From an uncultured bacterium (GTDB lineage Bacteria; Bacillota_A; Clostridia; Lachnospirales; Lachnospiraceae): a stretch of DNA of 25,618 bases. The stretch covers positions 1 to 25,618 of the forward strand of contig CAJMOO010000023.1 in assembly GCA_905215045.1 (NCBI GenBank), read 5' to 3'. The translations under genes were made by a program, and so were the position numbers. The notes under the pieces are model-generated. The model was given only the letters and a program-made list of their open reading frames with translations, was not told the DNA's origin and searched no databases. Positions 7,996 through 15,951 of the stretch are shown one piece after another (the stretch's first letter is position 1; every line of letters starts with the position of its first letter).

Positions 7996-8004
7996 CAATC
8001 CTCT

Positions 8005-8547
8005 TTATTCTACATTTACATGATTTCCAGCAGCCATTTCGTCTGATACATCGTCTCTTCTGCTTAATTTCAAGCACAACTCATCGAGTACAATATGTAC
8101 AGACTGATCAAATAAGGAACTAAGCAGCTGAATGGAAGCCGTTTTTTGATCTCCTTTGATTCTTCCTGGAACCTTGATGATGCAGTCTGCTAATTGTCCC
8201 AGTTCCGATTCTTCTTTGCTTGTCACTGCAATGATCTTTAATCCAAGTTTCTTTGCAGCTTTTGCATTGCTTAATGTATTTTTTGTTGTTCCTGAACCAG
8301 AGATTGCAAGATAAACCTCATTTTCTCTTAATGCAGGTGTGATCGTTTCTCCCATAACATATGGCTGGTAACCGATATGCATCAGTCTCATTGCGAAACA
8401 TCTTCCTACAAATCCGCTTCTTCCTTCTCCATCGACAAAAATCTTCTTGTCTTTACTTAAGAATGTCATTGCCTGGTCCAATGTATCTTCCTCAAATTTA
8501 TTCATGACTTCACTAATTTCACTCATGATCTCTTCTATCAATCTCAT
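8005..8547 (-). CDS. hxlB: 6-phospho-3-hexuloisomerase-like SIS-domain protein
   Basis: Sugar isomerase of the PHI family, which interconverts D-arabino-3-hexulose-6-phosphate and fructose-6-phosphate. The 180 residues are one SIS domain, with GEGRSGFVGRCFAMRLMHIG (about residues 40-59), the phosphosugar loop AISGSGTTKNT and the family's SSLFDQSVHIVLDEL helix. The length equals known PHI proteins (~180). Its ATG overlaps the TGA of the upstream synthase (ATGA), so the two are translationally coupled, as HPS and PHI often are. It is the last gene of the operon. A related SIS activity on another ketose phosphate cannot be excluded. Confidence 0.88.
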   Translation of the reverse strand: MRLIEEIMSEISEVMNKFEEDTLDQAMTFLSKDKKIFVDGEGRSGFVGRCFAMRLMHIGYQPYVMGETITPALRENEVYLAISGSGTTKNTLSNAKAAKKLGLKIIAVTSKEESELGQLADCIIKVPGRIKGDQKTASIQLLSSLFDQSVHIVLDELCLKLSRRDDVSDEMAAGNHVNVE

Positions 8548-9164
8548 TTTATTACCTCTTTAAATTTCATTAATTCTTCTTCCATATTCTCTGCTTTTGT
8601 GATCGCTGATCCTACGATCACAGATTGAATATTTTCTTTTTTGAGTTCTTTACATACATCCAATTTAATTCCACCTGCAACACAAATGTTTTGAATCTGT
8701 GGAAATTCCTGCTTAAATTTTTGGATTTCTTCTATTATATTGTGATCTCCACTCTTATCTACCGATGTATGCAGACAGTAGATCGCATTTTTAAAATCTG
8801 CAATCTCATGAATCTTCTCTTTGGAACATTCCAGCAGATCGATCAGCATGTATTTTTCATAAGACTGACTGACTTCATAACATTTTTCCAATGTTTCTCT
8901 GGAAGAACTTCCCATAACCGTTAAGATATCAAAACCTTGCTCATATCCTTGTTTGAATTCATATGCACCTTCATCGCATGTTTTTAAGTCCGCTAATAAT
9001 AGCGAATCTTTTTTATATTCATTTAATTTCTTTAATGCAAAGAGTCCATAATCTTTAATCAGGGATGTTCCGATTTCTATAATATCTGTTTCCCCTGCAA
9101 ATGTTTTTACCATTTCTTCTGCTTTTGAGAGACTGACTCTGTCAATGGCTGTCTGTAATTTCAT
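8544..9164 (-). CDS. hxlA: 3-hexulose-6-phosphate synthase-like protein (OMPDC superfamily)
   Basis: Homologue of HPS, which joins formaldehyde to ribulose-5-phosphate, or runs in reverse. The 206 residues form a TIM barrel of the OMP-decarboxylase superfamily, with TAIDRV at the first strand, IEIGTSLIKDYG (residues 30-41) and the metal/catalytic motif ADLKTCDEG (Asp59, Lys61, Asp64), then VAGGIK and VGSAIT phosphate-binding loops. Ulonate-phosphate decarboxylases (UlaD) share the fold, so the substrate is not certain, but the PHI partner favours HPS. I place the start at ATG 9164; the in-frame ATG at 9170 is only 2 nt from the GGGGAG ribosome site, while 9164 is at 8 nt. It follows the kinase by 14 bp. 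Confidence 0.85.
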   Translation of the reverse strand: MKLQTAIDRVSLSKAEEMVKTFAGETDIIEIGTSLIKDYGLFALKKLNEYKKDSLLLADLKTCDEGAYEFKQGYEQGFDILTVMGSSSRETLEKCYEVSQSYEKYMLIDLLECSKEKIHEIADFKNAIYCLHTSVDKSGDHNIIEEIQKFKQEFPQIQNICVAGGIKLDVCKELKKENIQSVIVGSAITKAENMEEELMKFKEVIK

Positions 9165-9178
9165 GATCATATCTCCCC

Positions 9179-10141
9179 TTAGTTCTTCTTTTGATAGGTC
9201 TTTAAGAATTCGTTTAATCCATTGATCGTTGGAAGTCCTTCATTGTCACTTAAGTTCATAACCTGCATGGCTCCGATTGCATTTCCTCTCTCAAGGATTT
9301 TTTTATCATCCAGACCTTCTAATGTTGCAGAGATCACTCCAGATGCAAAGCCGTCTCCAGCTCCAACAGTGTCAACCACTGGTACTTTAAAACATGTTTC
9401 TTCGCTTTCCACAAAAGATCCATCATCCAGACGTTCTTTGGAATAAGATCCAGAAGTTCCAAGTTTGATCACTACCTTCTTTACACCTTCATTTAAATAA
9501 AAATCTGCGATCTCTCCTTTTGTCTGAAGTCCTGTAAATAACTTTCCTTCACGGAATCCCGGCATGACAACATCACACATACATGCAAGTTTATTTGTCT
9601 CTTTGATCATCTGTTCCTCACTGTCCCATAAAACCGGACGTGGGTTTGGATCAAATGTTACCATCAATCCATTCTGGTGTGCCATCTGAATCAGTTCTTT
9701 TGTCATCTCTTTTGTCTCTTCACTTAATGCAGGAAAGATTCCTGTCACATGAAGAATCTTGCTTCCACTGAAATCGACATCTCGAAGCAGCTCCTTCGTA
9801 GATTTTGATGCCGCAGATCCTTTTCTAAAATAAATAACTTCTGGATCACCTGCATCTACCTGATTCTTAATCTGAAATCCGGTTGGTGCTTCATTTATTT
9901 CCTTAATATAACTTGTATCGATCTGTTCCTTCTTTAAGAAATCTTTGATATATTCTCCAAATGGATCTTCTCCGACCTGTGTCATATAAGAAACGCTGTG
10001 ACCTAATCTTGATAATCCCATTGCCACATTTAATTCTGCTCCTGCAATCATCTTTGTAAAATGATCGACCTGACTTAGAGGCTGCTTTGTATCCGCTAAA
10101 AACATTACCATTGGTTCTCCGATTGTTAATACTTCACACAT
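9179..10141 (-). CDS. PfkB-family sugar kinase, KdgK-like
   Basis: Ribokinase/PfkB fold kinase of 320 residues that phosphorylates a sugar or sugar acid with ATP. GGAELNVA-like AGAELNVA (residues 33-40) and FDPNPRP (163-169) resemble 2-keto-3-deoxygluconate kinases. DTVGAGDGF (257-265) is the PfkB signature with catalytic Asp263. The start has an AAGGAG site overlapping the end of the TIM-barrel gene. A kinase next to a PTS-type transporter is odd if the sugar already arrives phosphorylated. It may act on a pathway intermediate or make a bisphosphate. The exact substrate is unknown. Confidence 0.88.
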   Translation of the reverse strand: MCEVLTIGEPMVMFLADTKQPLSQVDHFTKMIAGAELNVAMGLSRLGHSVSYMTQVGEDPFGEYIKDFLKKEQIDTSYIKEINEAPTGFQIKNQVDAGDPEVIYFRKGSAASKSTKELLRDVDFSGSKILHVTGIFPALSEETKEMTKELIQMAHQNGLMVTFDPNPRPVLWDSEEQMIKETNKLACMCDVVMPGFREGKLFTGLQTKGEIADFYLNEGVKKVVIKLGTSGSYSKERLDDGSFVESEETCFKVPVVDTVGAGDGFASGVISATLEGLDDKKILERGNAIGAMQVMNLSDNEGLPTINGLNEFLKTYQKKN

Positions 10142-10154
10142 AATTCTTTCTCCT

Positions 10155-10892
10155 TTATTTTGCTTTTTTGACTGTTTCTATCTGATCTGCGATTTTTTCT
10201 TCATCAATTGGATATTCTATCAATACTTTGACTTGATCTTTCAATTTCTCTATCATTGCTTTCCATGGAATCACGCCGTCTTCTAACATAACCGTTCCCG
10301 GCTTTTCATTTTCAAATGCGATATTTTTTAAATGAAAAATAGTGATCTGGTCTTTTAATTCTTTCAATGATTTTTCTGGATCTTCTTTTTGCCAGTACCA
10401 ATTTCCAAGATCCATCGTATATCCGATCGGCAGCTCATATTTTTTGATCTGTTCTAAAGTCTCTTTTGTACAGGCAAATGTTCCATTTTCGTCCGTCTGG
10501 TCATTTTCGATCGTATACGTCATCTCATATTTTGATAAAATATCCTTTAATTCTTCTGCTCCTGCCCGATCAATCTCATTCAGACTTCCAATATTAAATT
10601 TGACATTTTGAATGTTCATTTTTTTTGCTTCTTCCAGATAAGTTGTAAGATTTTTATTTGGAACTTTGTCTTCTACCATCTTTTCTGGAACGGAATAATA
10701 TAATGTCATATTATTTTTGGAAGCCTCTTTTGCAATCGCTTCAAATTCGGAAGCTTCTTTTATATATTCTCTTCTTACTTCTGCAAGTGAAATCCCCTGA
10801 TCTTTGATTGCTTTTAACAGCGTACTTTGTGCTGCGCCCTGATCTAACTTTTCTTTATAAACTAAAAGATTGATTCCTAATTCCTGTCTCAT
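10155..10892 (-). CDS. Xylose-isomerase-like TIM-barrel sugar (phosphate) isomerase/epimerase
   Basis: Protein of 245 residues, a little shorter than D-tagatose 3-epimerases (~290). The four metal ligands of this family can be placed: Glu129 in YTIENDQ, Asp161 in YTMDLGNWYW, His187 in IFHLKN and Glu226 in VLIEYP. The end of the barrel, MLEDGVIPWKAMIEKL, is also typical. It probably isomerises or epimerises a ketose or ketose phosphate before the kinase or aldolase step. Its ribosome site AGGAGG lies in the last codons of the EIIC gene, and the start follows the EIIC stop by one base, so the two are coupled. Confidence 0.85.
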   Translation of the reverse strand: MRQELGINLLVYKEKLDQGAAQSTLLKAIKDQGISLAEVRREYIKEASEFEAIAKEASKNNMTLYYSVPEKMVEDKVPNKNLTTYLEEAKKMNIQNVKFNIGSLNEIDRAGAEELKDILSKYEMTYTIENDQTDENGTFACTKETLEQIKKYELPIGYTMDLGNWYWQKEDPEKSLKELKDQITIFHLKNIAFENEKPGTVMLEDGVIPWKAMIEKLKDQVKVLIEYPIDEEKIADQIETVKKAK

Positions 10893-10893
10893 C

Positions 10894-11949
10894 TTATGCC
10901 TCCTGTACTCTTAATGGTTTTCTTGTAAATCCAATGATCAATGCTGATACCAACATTCCAATCGCAATCGCTGCTAAATATAATAATTTCTGACTGATCG
11001 CTCCTTCTACCACTGGTGTTACGAAAATTCCTCCGTGTGGTGCTGGAAGGGAAATCTGGAATAACATGGCAAGTCCTCCTGCAACTGCGGAACCAATGAT
11101 TCCTGCTGGGATCATGCGGACTGGATCTGTTAATGCGACTGGCATACAACTTTCTGTGATAAAACTTGCACCTAACAGATAATAGGTTTTTCCCTGAATC
11201 TGCTGATCTTTTGTGAACTTCTTTTTAAATAATGTTGTCGCTAATGCAACTCCAAGTGGTGGAACAACTCCTCCAACCATTGCTGCTGCCATTGGATAAT
11301 AATTTCCATTGCTGATCGCAGCAACTGCAAATGTATATGCAACTTTATTGATCGGTCCTCCAAGATCGACTGCCATCATTCCACCAACGACCATTCCTGT
11401 TAAAACAAGATTCTGTGTTCCCAGTCCATCAATAAATCCTGTTAATCCCTGATTTAACCATGCCATTGGAACGGATACTACACATAACATTACAATTCCT
11501 ACTACAAATGTACTGATCACAGGGATGATCAAAAGTTTTTTAATACTCTGAAAATCTTCTGGAAAATTACTCAACAGTTTGTTTAACAGTTTTACAAGAT
11601 ATCCTGCTAAAAATCCTGCAACGATTCCTCCTAAGAAACCGCTTCCTGTTGTCTTTGCAATCATCCCGCCGATCATTCCCGGTGCTAGCGCATCCTGACC
11701 TGCGATCGTATGTGCAATAAATCCTGCAAAGATTGGAATCATTAATAACATTGCATTGTTATGTCCAATCTCATAAAGGATCTTGGCAAACTGGTTCACA
11801 GAATCGTCTCCGATCCGCATTCCAAACATAAAAGAAATCGCCATTAAGATTCCTCCACCTGCTACAAATGGGATCATTGGTCTAAGACCTCCCATTACAT
11901 CATCGTATAATACGCTTCCTACACTCTTCTTCTTTGTCTCACCGTTCAT
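10894..11949 (-). CDS. PTS EIIC component, fructose family (FrwC/FruC-like), stand-alone
   Basis: Integral membrane sugar channel of the fructose-mannitol PTS superfamily, 351 residues with about nine hydrophobic segments. Family motifs: MIPFVAGGGILMAISF (about residues 25-40), AVDLGGPINKVAY, ALATTLFKKKFT and the C-terminal LPAPHGGIFV. There is no IIA or IIB domain fused to it, and no separate IIA or IIB gene in the window, so phosphoryl transfer would need partners elsewhere or it works in another way. ATG 11949 has AGGAGG 7 bases upstream. It is the first gene of the five-gene operon. E. coli pflD also lies beside a stand-alone fructose-type EIIC (frwC). Confidence 0.92.
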   Translation of the reverse strand: MNGETKKKSVGSVLYDDVMGGLRPMIPFVAGGGILMAISFMFGMRIGDDSVNQFAKILYEIGHNNAMLLMIPIFAGFIAHTIAGQDALAPGMIGGMIAKTTGSGFLGGIVAGFLAGYLVKLLNKLLSNFPEDFQSIKKLLIIPVISTFVVGIVMLCVVSVPMAWLNQGLTGFIDGLGTQNLVLTGMVVGGMMAVDLGGPINKVAYTFAVAAISNGNYYPMAAAMVGGVVPPLGVALATTLFKKKFTKDQQIQGKTYYLLGASFITESCMPVALTDPVRMIPAGIIGSAVAGGLAMLFQISLPAPHGGIFVTPVVEGAISQKLLYLAAIAIGMLVSALIIGFTRKPLRVQEA

Positions 11950-11982
11950 ATTTACCCTCCTGAATTTTTTATTTCTGGTTTA

Positions 11983-12021
11983 GTGTATCGTTTTCGTTTA
12001 TCGGTTTAGTTTATCGGTTAA
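11983..12021 (-). repeat. Three tandem 13-bp repeats, probable operator
   Basis: Read on the minus strand: TTAACCGATAAAC, TAAACCGATAAAC and GAAAACGATACAC, with an exact 13-bp period and the shared core CGATAMAC. They lie downstream of the predicted transcription start and upstream of the EIIC ribosome site. The LacI-family protein just upstream is the likely binder, although these are direct rather than clearly palindromic repeats. Confidence 0.7.
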
Positions 12022-12034
12022 CTAAGATGCTTTT

Positions 12035-12063
12035 ATGATACTCACATGATGTATTTTTGTCAA
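12035..12063 (-). promoter_or_regulatory. Promoter of the EIIC-isomerase-kinase-HPS-PHI operon
   Basis: On the minus strand -35 TTGACA (12058-12063), exactly 17 bp, then -10 TATCAT (12035-12040). It is one of the best promoter matches in the window. The leader to ATG 11949 is about 80 nt and contains the tandem repeats. Confidence 0.88.
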
Positions 12064-12162
12064 TACATCTTTTACAACTTTGGCGTTTTAGACAAAAATT
12101 ATGTGCGTTATCCTTTGAAATACTTTCTATTTTTATGCAGTTTTCACAATATTTTTTAAGGC

Positions 12163-12208
12163 ATGAAAAAAAGAAGAAAGAAACAAAAATTTCCTTCTTC
12201 TTTTTCAT
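12163..12208 (-). terminator. AT-rich terminator-like hairpin after the lacI-type gene
   Basis: Purine- and pyrimidine-rich arms (12163-12183 and 12190-12208) pair over about 17 bp with small bulges. The 3' arm itself is T-rich on the minus strand. It begins 8 bp after the stop codon of the regulator gene and probably ends its transcript. Confidence 0.55.
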
Positions 12209-12216
12209 ATTTTGAT

Positions 12217-13251
12217 TTATTTTAATTTCGTTGACTCATATCGACAGATATCTGCTTTGATTTCCTCATAGACAATCTCTTTTTTTTCTTTATGTTCTAT
12301 CTTATCAAATAATAACTTCGCCGCTGCTTCTCCCATGGAAAATGGGTGCTGTTCTATACATGTGATTCCAGGACCACTGTATTTTGCCCATTTTTCATCT
12401 GCAAATGCACAGATCCCAACATCTTTGCCGACTTCCTGCTCCATATGATAAAGATGTGAGATGATTCTTCTTAAGACTTCATCATTATTTGCAAAGAAAC
12501 AAGTTTTCTCATGATGACTGATGATTTCCGCTAATTTCGCCATAATATCTAATTTTTCTTCGTCTTCCAAGATCAGAATCTCACCATTGATCGTATCACT
12601 CTGCGAAATATATGTTCTGACAGTTTCTTCTCTTAATTGTCTGGTACTGATGCCATCTGTTGCTTCACTTACAAAAACAATATGTTGCCATCCTTGATCT
12701 TGCAATTCTTCTAACATCTTCTTTGTCACTGCTTCGTTATCATTTACCACGCTGTCACAGACTGCATCTTTATATGTCCGGTCTAATAAAACGACTGGCT
12801 TGCTTTCTTCCATCTGACATGTGTTCTTAATAAAATCTGCATTATTCCCAACAGAATTTATGATCACACCATCTGTCTGTTCATTAAAAAATGACTCAAT
12901 ATTTTTATTTTCCTGATCTTTGTTATTATCCGCATCTGCAATCAATAACTGACAGCCTCTTTTTCTGCATTCTGATTGTACACCTTTGATCAGTAATGAG
13001 GAAAAAGGATTGCCAATATCTGCGATCGTAAATCCTATACAGTTTGATCTGTCTGATTTTAAACTTTGTGCGGCTCGATTTGGTCTATAATTTAACTCTT
13101 CCACAACATCTTGTATCTTTTTTCTTGTCTCTTCCGACATAAATTCATAATCTCCGTGAAGATATCTTGAGATGGTTGTCTTAGATACTCCGACAGCTGC
13201 CGCTACATCTGCCATAGTTGCTTTTTTACGTTTTCTTGTTTTCTTTTCCAA
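12217..13251 (-). CDS. LacI-family transcriptional regulator, KdgR-like
   Basis: Repressor of 344 residues. Residues about 12-60 form the LacI helix-turn-helix and hinge: MADVAAAVGVSKTTISRYLHG, then RPNRAAQSLKSDRSNCIG. The rest is a periplasmic-binding-protein-like effector domain (GFTIADIGNPFSSLLIKG, VVLLDRTYKD). HTH details (ISRYLHGDYEFMSEETRKKI) resemble KdgR-type regulators. The start is TTG 13251: AAGGTG lies 7 bases upstream, and the next in-frame ATG (residue 13) would cut into the HTH and has no ribosome site. It lies upstream of the sugar operon in the same direction, so it is its probable regulator. It has no clear promoter of its own and starts only 21 bp after the ATPase gene. Confidence 0.93.
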   Translation of the reverse strand: MEKKTRKRKKATMADVAAAVGVSKTTISRYLHGDYEFMSEETRKKIQDVVEELNYRPNRAAQSLKSDRSNCIGFTIADIGNPFSSLLIKGVQSECRKRGCQLLIADADNNKDQENKNIESFFNEQTDGVIINSVGNNADFIKNTCQMEESKPVVLLDRTYKDAVCDSVVNDNEAVTKKMLEELQDQGWQHIVFVSEATDGISTRQLREETVRTYISQSDTINGEILILEDEEKLDIMAKLAEIISHHEKTCFFANNDEVLRRIISHLYHMEQEVGKDVGICAFADEKWAKYSGPGITCIEQHPFSMGEAAAKLLFDKIEHKEKKEIVYEEIKADICRYESTKLK

Positions 13252-13272
13252 TGTCCTTCACCTTGCATTTAC

Positions 13273-14931
13273 TTATTTTCCGATCAGTACTTTCTTTCCA
13301 CAAAAGGCGAATCCGTAATGTCTGATCTTTTCTTTTTTGATTCCTTTTGCAATCAGCTGTACATCATAATGTTTTTCTTCTATCTGCTTTAATGCTGCAT
13401 TTACTGTATCCTGCAATGTATTCTCTTCCAAAGTATCTTGAACCTTGAACTCAAAAATATATGCATCTTGATCCTTATCTTCTGGTTCTAACAGTACATC
13501 GTACCGTCCAAAACCACTTTCTCTATTGGATGTGATCGTATATTCACCTTTCGCATCCGCAATCAACCCTAAAACAAATCCATGATAAAACTTCTCTGGC
13601 TCCCTACCACCTGTATCAAAATAACTGAATACTGATTGTGTCATTTGATTCATAAAACGATTCATATAGTTTATATCATTCATCCGCAATGCTTTCATAA
13701 AATCATTGTATTTTGCAGAAGGTTTTGAAAACCATCCTTGTATCATTTTATCAAACATTTTCAAGACCTCAAGATTCGTTAAAGATAACGTATAAATTTC
13801 ATTCTCCTTAATCCCATGAACCTTTAGGTATCCACTTGCCAACAAAAGACTCCAGATTGCATTTTCATTCTCATCCAACTGTTCAAATACTATTTCTTCA
13901 TCCAACACTTCTTCTATCTGCTTTCCATAAAGCAAATTTTCCATGACAACTTTAATATCCGAATTACTTTGCTGCAATAATTTTGCAATCAATTGATTGG
14001 AACTTGTATTTGCCCAATATGACTTCAATTCTTTTGTATCCAGATACTTTGTGATTGACCATGGATTATAGATATCTCTTTGTTTTCCAAAACAGAACCC
14101 ATCGTACCATTGTTTTACATCATCAAAAGAATCTTCCATATCAAATAGATATAACGCTTGTTTCACTTCTTCTTCTGTAAATCCAAACGATGTCTCATAT
14201 TTTCGTGATGTTGTAGTAATCACTTCTAAGTTATTAAGATCTGAAAAAATAGATTCTTTACTTACTCTTGTAATTCCTGTCAGCAAACCTCTTTCTAATG
14301 CCGGATTTGTCTTAAATGCTGCATTAAACAGACTTCTGATAAAAACAGACAACTCCTTCCAATATCCATGGACATAGGCTTCCTGCATCGGAGTATCATA
14401 TTCATCCAAAAGGATTAAAACTTTCTTTCCGTAATATCTACTTAGATAATCACTCAACTGATATAGAGCCATCGTTGCTGCATTATCATCCATGTCTACA
14501 CTGACTGATTCATAAAAATCTCGTTCTTTATCCTTTAGAAAATCTTCTTCTATAAGGAAATGGTATTTCATATATAAATTTGTGATCAGTTGACAGATCT
14601 TTCTTCTTGTTTTTTCATAATCCGACTCTTTTACTGTTGCAAAGCTTAGAAAAAGAACTGGATAGCTTCCCTGAAGTTGCTGATATCTCTTATCTTTCCA
14701 GATTTCTAAATCTTCAAATAACTTTGCCTGCTCTTTCTCTGTATTGGAGAAGAAAGTTTCGACCATACTCATATTGAGTGTCTTACCAAATCTTCTTGGA
14801 CGAGTGATCAATGTAACACTGTCTCCATTCTCCCACCATTCTTTGATGAAAGATGTCTTATCAATATAGAAATAGTTGTTTTCTCTGATCGATTTAAAAT
14901 CCTGATTCCCTACAGATATTACTTGTTGCAT
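13273..14931 (-). CDS. AAA-ATPase-like / PD-(D/E)XK nuclease-family protein (DUF1703 type)
   Basis: Member of a family greatly expanded in gut anaerobes; function unknown. The 552 residues contain an N-terminal AAA-like domain with the P-loop-like RPRRFGKT (residues 44-51), a Walker B LILLDEYD (172-179) and LTGITRVSKESIFSDLNNL typical of the family. The C-terminal part is a PD-(D/E)XK nuclease-like domain with Asp478 (GRYDVLLEP) and EFK (Glu494, Lys496). All expected key residues are present, so it may be active. ATG 14931 has GGGAG 7 bases upstream and a TATAAT box lies 30-40 bp before the start. It looks like an accessory gene placed next to the sugar operon. It is not clearly linked to a mobile element here. 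Confidence 0.9.
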   Translation of the reverse strand: MQQVISVGNQDFKSIRENNYFYIDKTSFIKEWWENGDSVTLITRPRRFGKTLNMSMVETFFSNTEKEQAKLFEDLEIWKDKRYQQLQGSYPVLFLSFATVKESDYEKTRRKICQLITNLYMKYHFLIEEDFLKDKERDFYESVSVDMDDNAATMALYQLSDYLSRYYGKKVLILLDEYDTPMQEAYVHGYWKELSVFIRSLFNAAFKTNPALERGLLTGITRVSKESIFSDLNNLEVITTTSRKYETSFGFTEEEVKQALYLFDMEDSFDDVKQWYDGFCFGKQRDIYNPWSITKYLDTKELKSYWANTSSNQLIAKLLQQSNSDIKVVMENLLYGKQIEEVLDEEIVFEQLDENENAIWSLLLASGYLKVHGIKENEIYTLSLTNLEVLKMFDKMIQGWFSKPSAKYNDFMKALRMNDINYMNRFMNQMTQSVFSYFDTGGREPEKFYHGFVLGLIADAKGEYTITSNRESGFGRYDVLLEPEDKDQDAYIFEFKVQDTLEENTLQDTVNAALKQIEEKHYDVQLIAKGIKKEKIRHYGFAFCGKKVLIGK

Positions 14932-15005
14932 GTGATCACTCCCTTCTGTCCGATAATTAACTTTATTATAACATCTGATTTCTTTTTATCTACCACAATG
15001 CTTTT

Positions 15006-15662
15006 TTACATAACTCTATGCTTCTTATAATAAATATAAGAAGCAATCGCAGGAATCAATGTAACGATCAAAATAATTCCTACTGCTGCTCCAATTGGAT
15101 CAACAAACTTCTGAAATCCAAGCAGAATTGTCAAGGCTCCACCAATGATCCACCATTTTCCTGCCATTCGATGCGTATAGTCCCAGTTTTCTTCATTCTC
15201 TAAAGTCCATGGAAGTTTAATTCCGATCACATAATTCTGTCTGCACTTTGGAAGATAATTTCCAACAACGATCAGAACAATTCCCATTAAAACATTGGTC
15301 AACAGATCAAAATTCATTGCTTCTTTATATCCAAATGCATTTCCATAGATCATTGCCCCACACCAAAGTGAAACAACTGGACAGATACACAAAATCAGAC
15401 GATAAATCTTAGAACCAATATTCTTTTTCTTTGGATCAAATTGTGTGACAACGGCACAGAAAATATGCACTGCTAAAATAAACAGATACATTCCCACAAC
15501 CGCAAACCATTTACTGCTGTATCCATCTGCTACACCATTTTTTCCAAAATGCGTAGCCATCTGTGCTGGCAGCTGATTCCATAGCAAAAATCCAACAATC
15601 ATTGGTAACAAAATTATAATGCAGCTTCCAATAAAAAACTTCTTATTCTTCTTTAACATCAT
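15006..15662 (-). CDS. SdpI-family membrane protein (DUF1648 + SdpI domains)
   Basis: Integral membrane protein of 218 residues. In B. subtilis SdpI gives immunity to the SdpC killing factor and binds the SdpR repressor. The N-terminal DUF1648 segment shows LPAQMATHFGKNGVADGY after the first membrane helix. The SdpI domain follows with GNYLPKCRQNYVIGIKLPW and WDYTHRMAGKWW. About six hydrophobic segments are visible. It overlaps the 3' end of the ArsR-type gene by 20 bp and has GGGAGG as ribosome site. No sdpABC-like toxin genes are nearby, so immunity is not proven; many such pairs stand alone. An 11-bp inverted repeat (15019-15045) lies in its last codons. Confidence 0.9.
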   Translation of the reverse strand: MMLKKNKKFFIGSCIIILLPMIVGFLLWNQLPAQMATHFGKNGVADGYSSKWFAVVGMYLFILAVHIFCAVVTQFDPKKKNIGSKIYRLILCICPVVSLWCGAMIYGNAFGYKEAMNFDLLTNVLMGIVLIVVGNYLPKCRQNYVIGIKLPWTLENEENWDYTHRMAGKWWIIGGALTILLGFQKFVDPIGAAVGIILIVTLIPAIASYIYYKKHRVM

Positions 15663-15927
15663 GATTCCCTCCCTTCAATTCTGACAACCATAACATAACT
15701 TCTTCAACGACTGAGGTGTTTAACGTATAGTAAATATAATTCTTCTCTTTCTTCTCAAAGATCAGATCTACTTTCTTAAGAATCTTTAAATGATAAGAAA
15801 TGGTTGCACCTGTCATATCAAAATGAGATCCAATCTCTCCAGCTGACATGCTTCCATCCCGCAGCATCATAAGAATCTCTCTTCGTATTGGGTCTGATAA
15901 AGCTTTAAATGTCTCTGCAAATCCCAT
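15643..15927 (-). CDS. ArsR/SdpR-family repressor
   Basis: Small winged-helix repressor of 94 residues. ALSDPIRREILMMLRDG (from residue 9) and the recognition helix MTGATISYHLKILKKVDLI are typical of SdpR/ArsR proteins, and no metal-binding CxC motif is present in the HTH, as in SdpR. I take ATG 15927 rather than the in-frame ATG at 15936: AAAGGA is 8 bases from the former and overlaps the latter. By analogy with B. subtilis it would be held at the membrane by the SdpI-like partner encoded next to it. Two inverted repeats around its promoter are its likely operators. Confidence 0.92.
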   Translation of the reverse strand: MGFAETFKALSDPIRREILMMLRDGSMSAGEIGSHFDMTGATISYHLKILKKVDLIFEKKEKNYIYYTLNTSVVEEVMLWLSELKGGNHDVKEE

Positions 15928-15951
15928 AACTCTCATCCTTTCCGTAGCTAT

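Noticed and set aside
10889..11149. 86-residue minus-strand frame inside the EIIC gene
   Set aside because: It is a shifted-frame shadow of the EIIC coding sequence, with Arg/Ser-rich composition and no independent support.
12011..12208. 65-residue minus-strand frame between the lacI-type gene and the EIIC gene
   Set aside because: Its start lies in the AT-rich terminator hairpin (hence the MKKKK...FFFF run), it covers the TTGACA/TATCAT promoter and the repeats, and it has no ribosome site.
15019..15045. 11-bp inverted repeat as terminator of the sdpI-like gene
   Set aside because: The arms fit well, but it lies in the last codons of the gene and is followed by an A-run rather than T-run on the minus strand, so it was not listed as a terminator.
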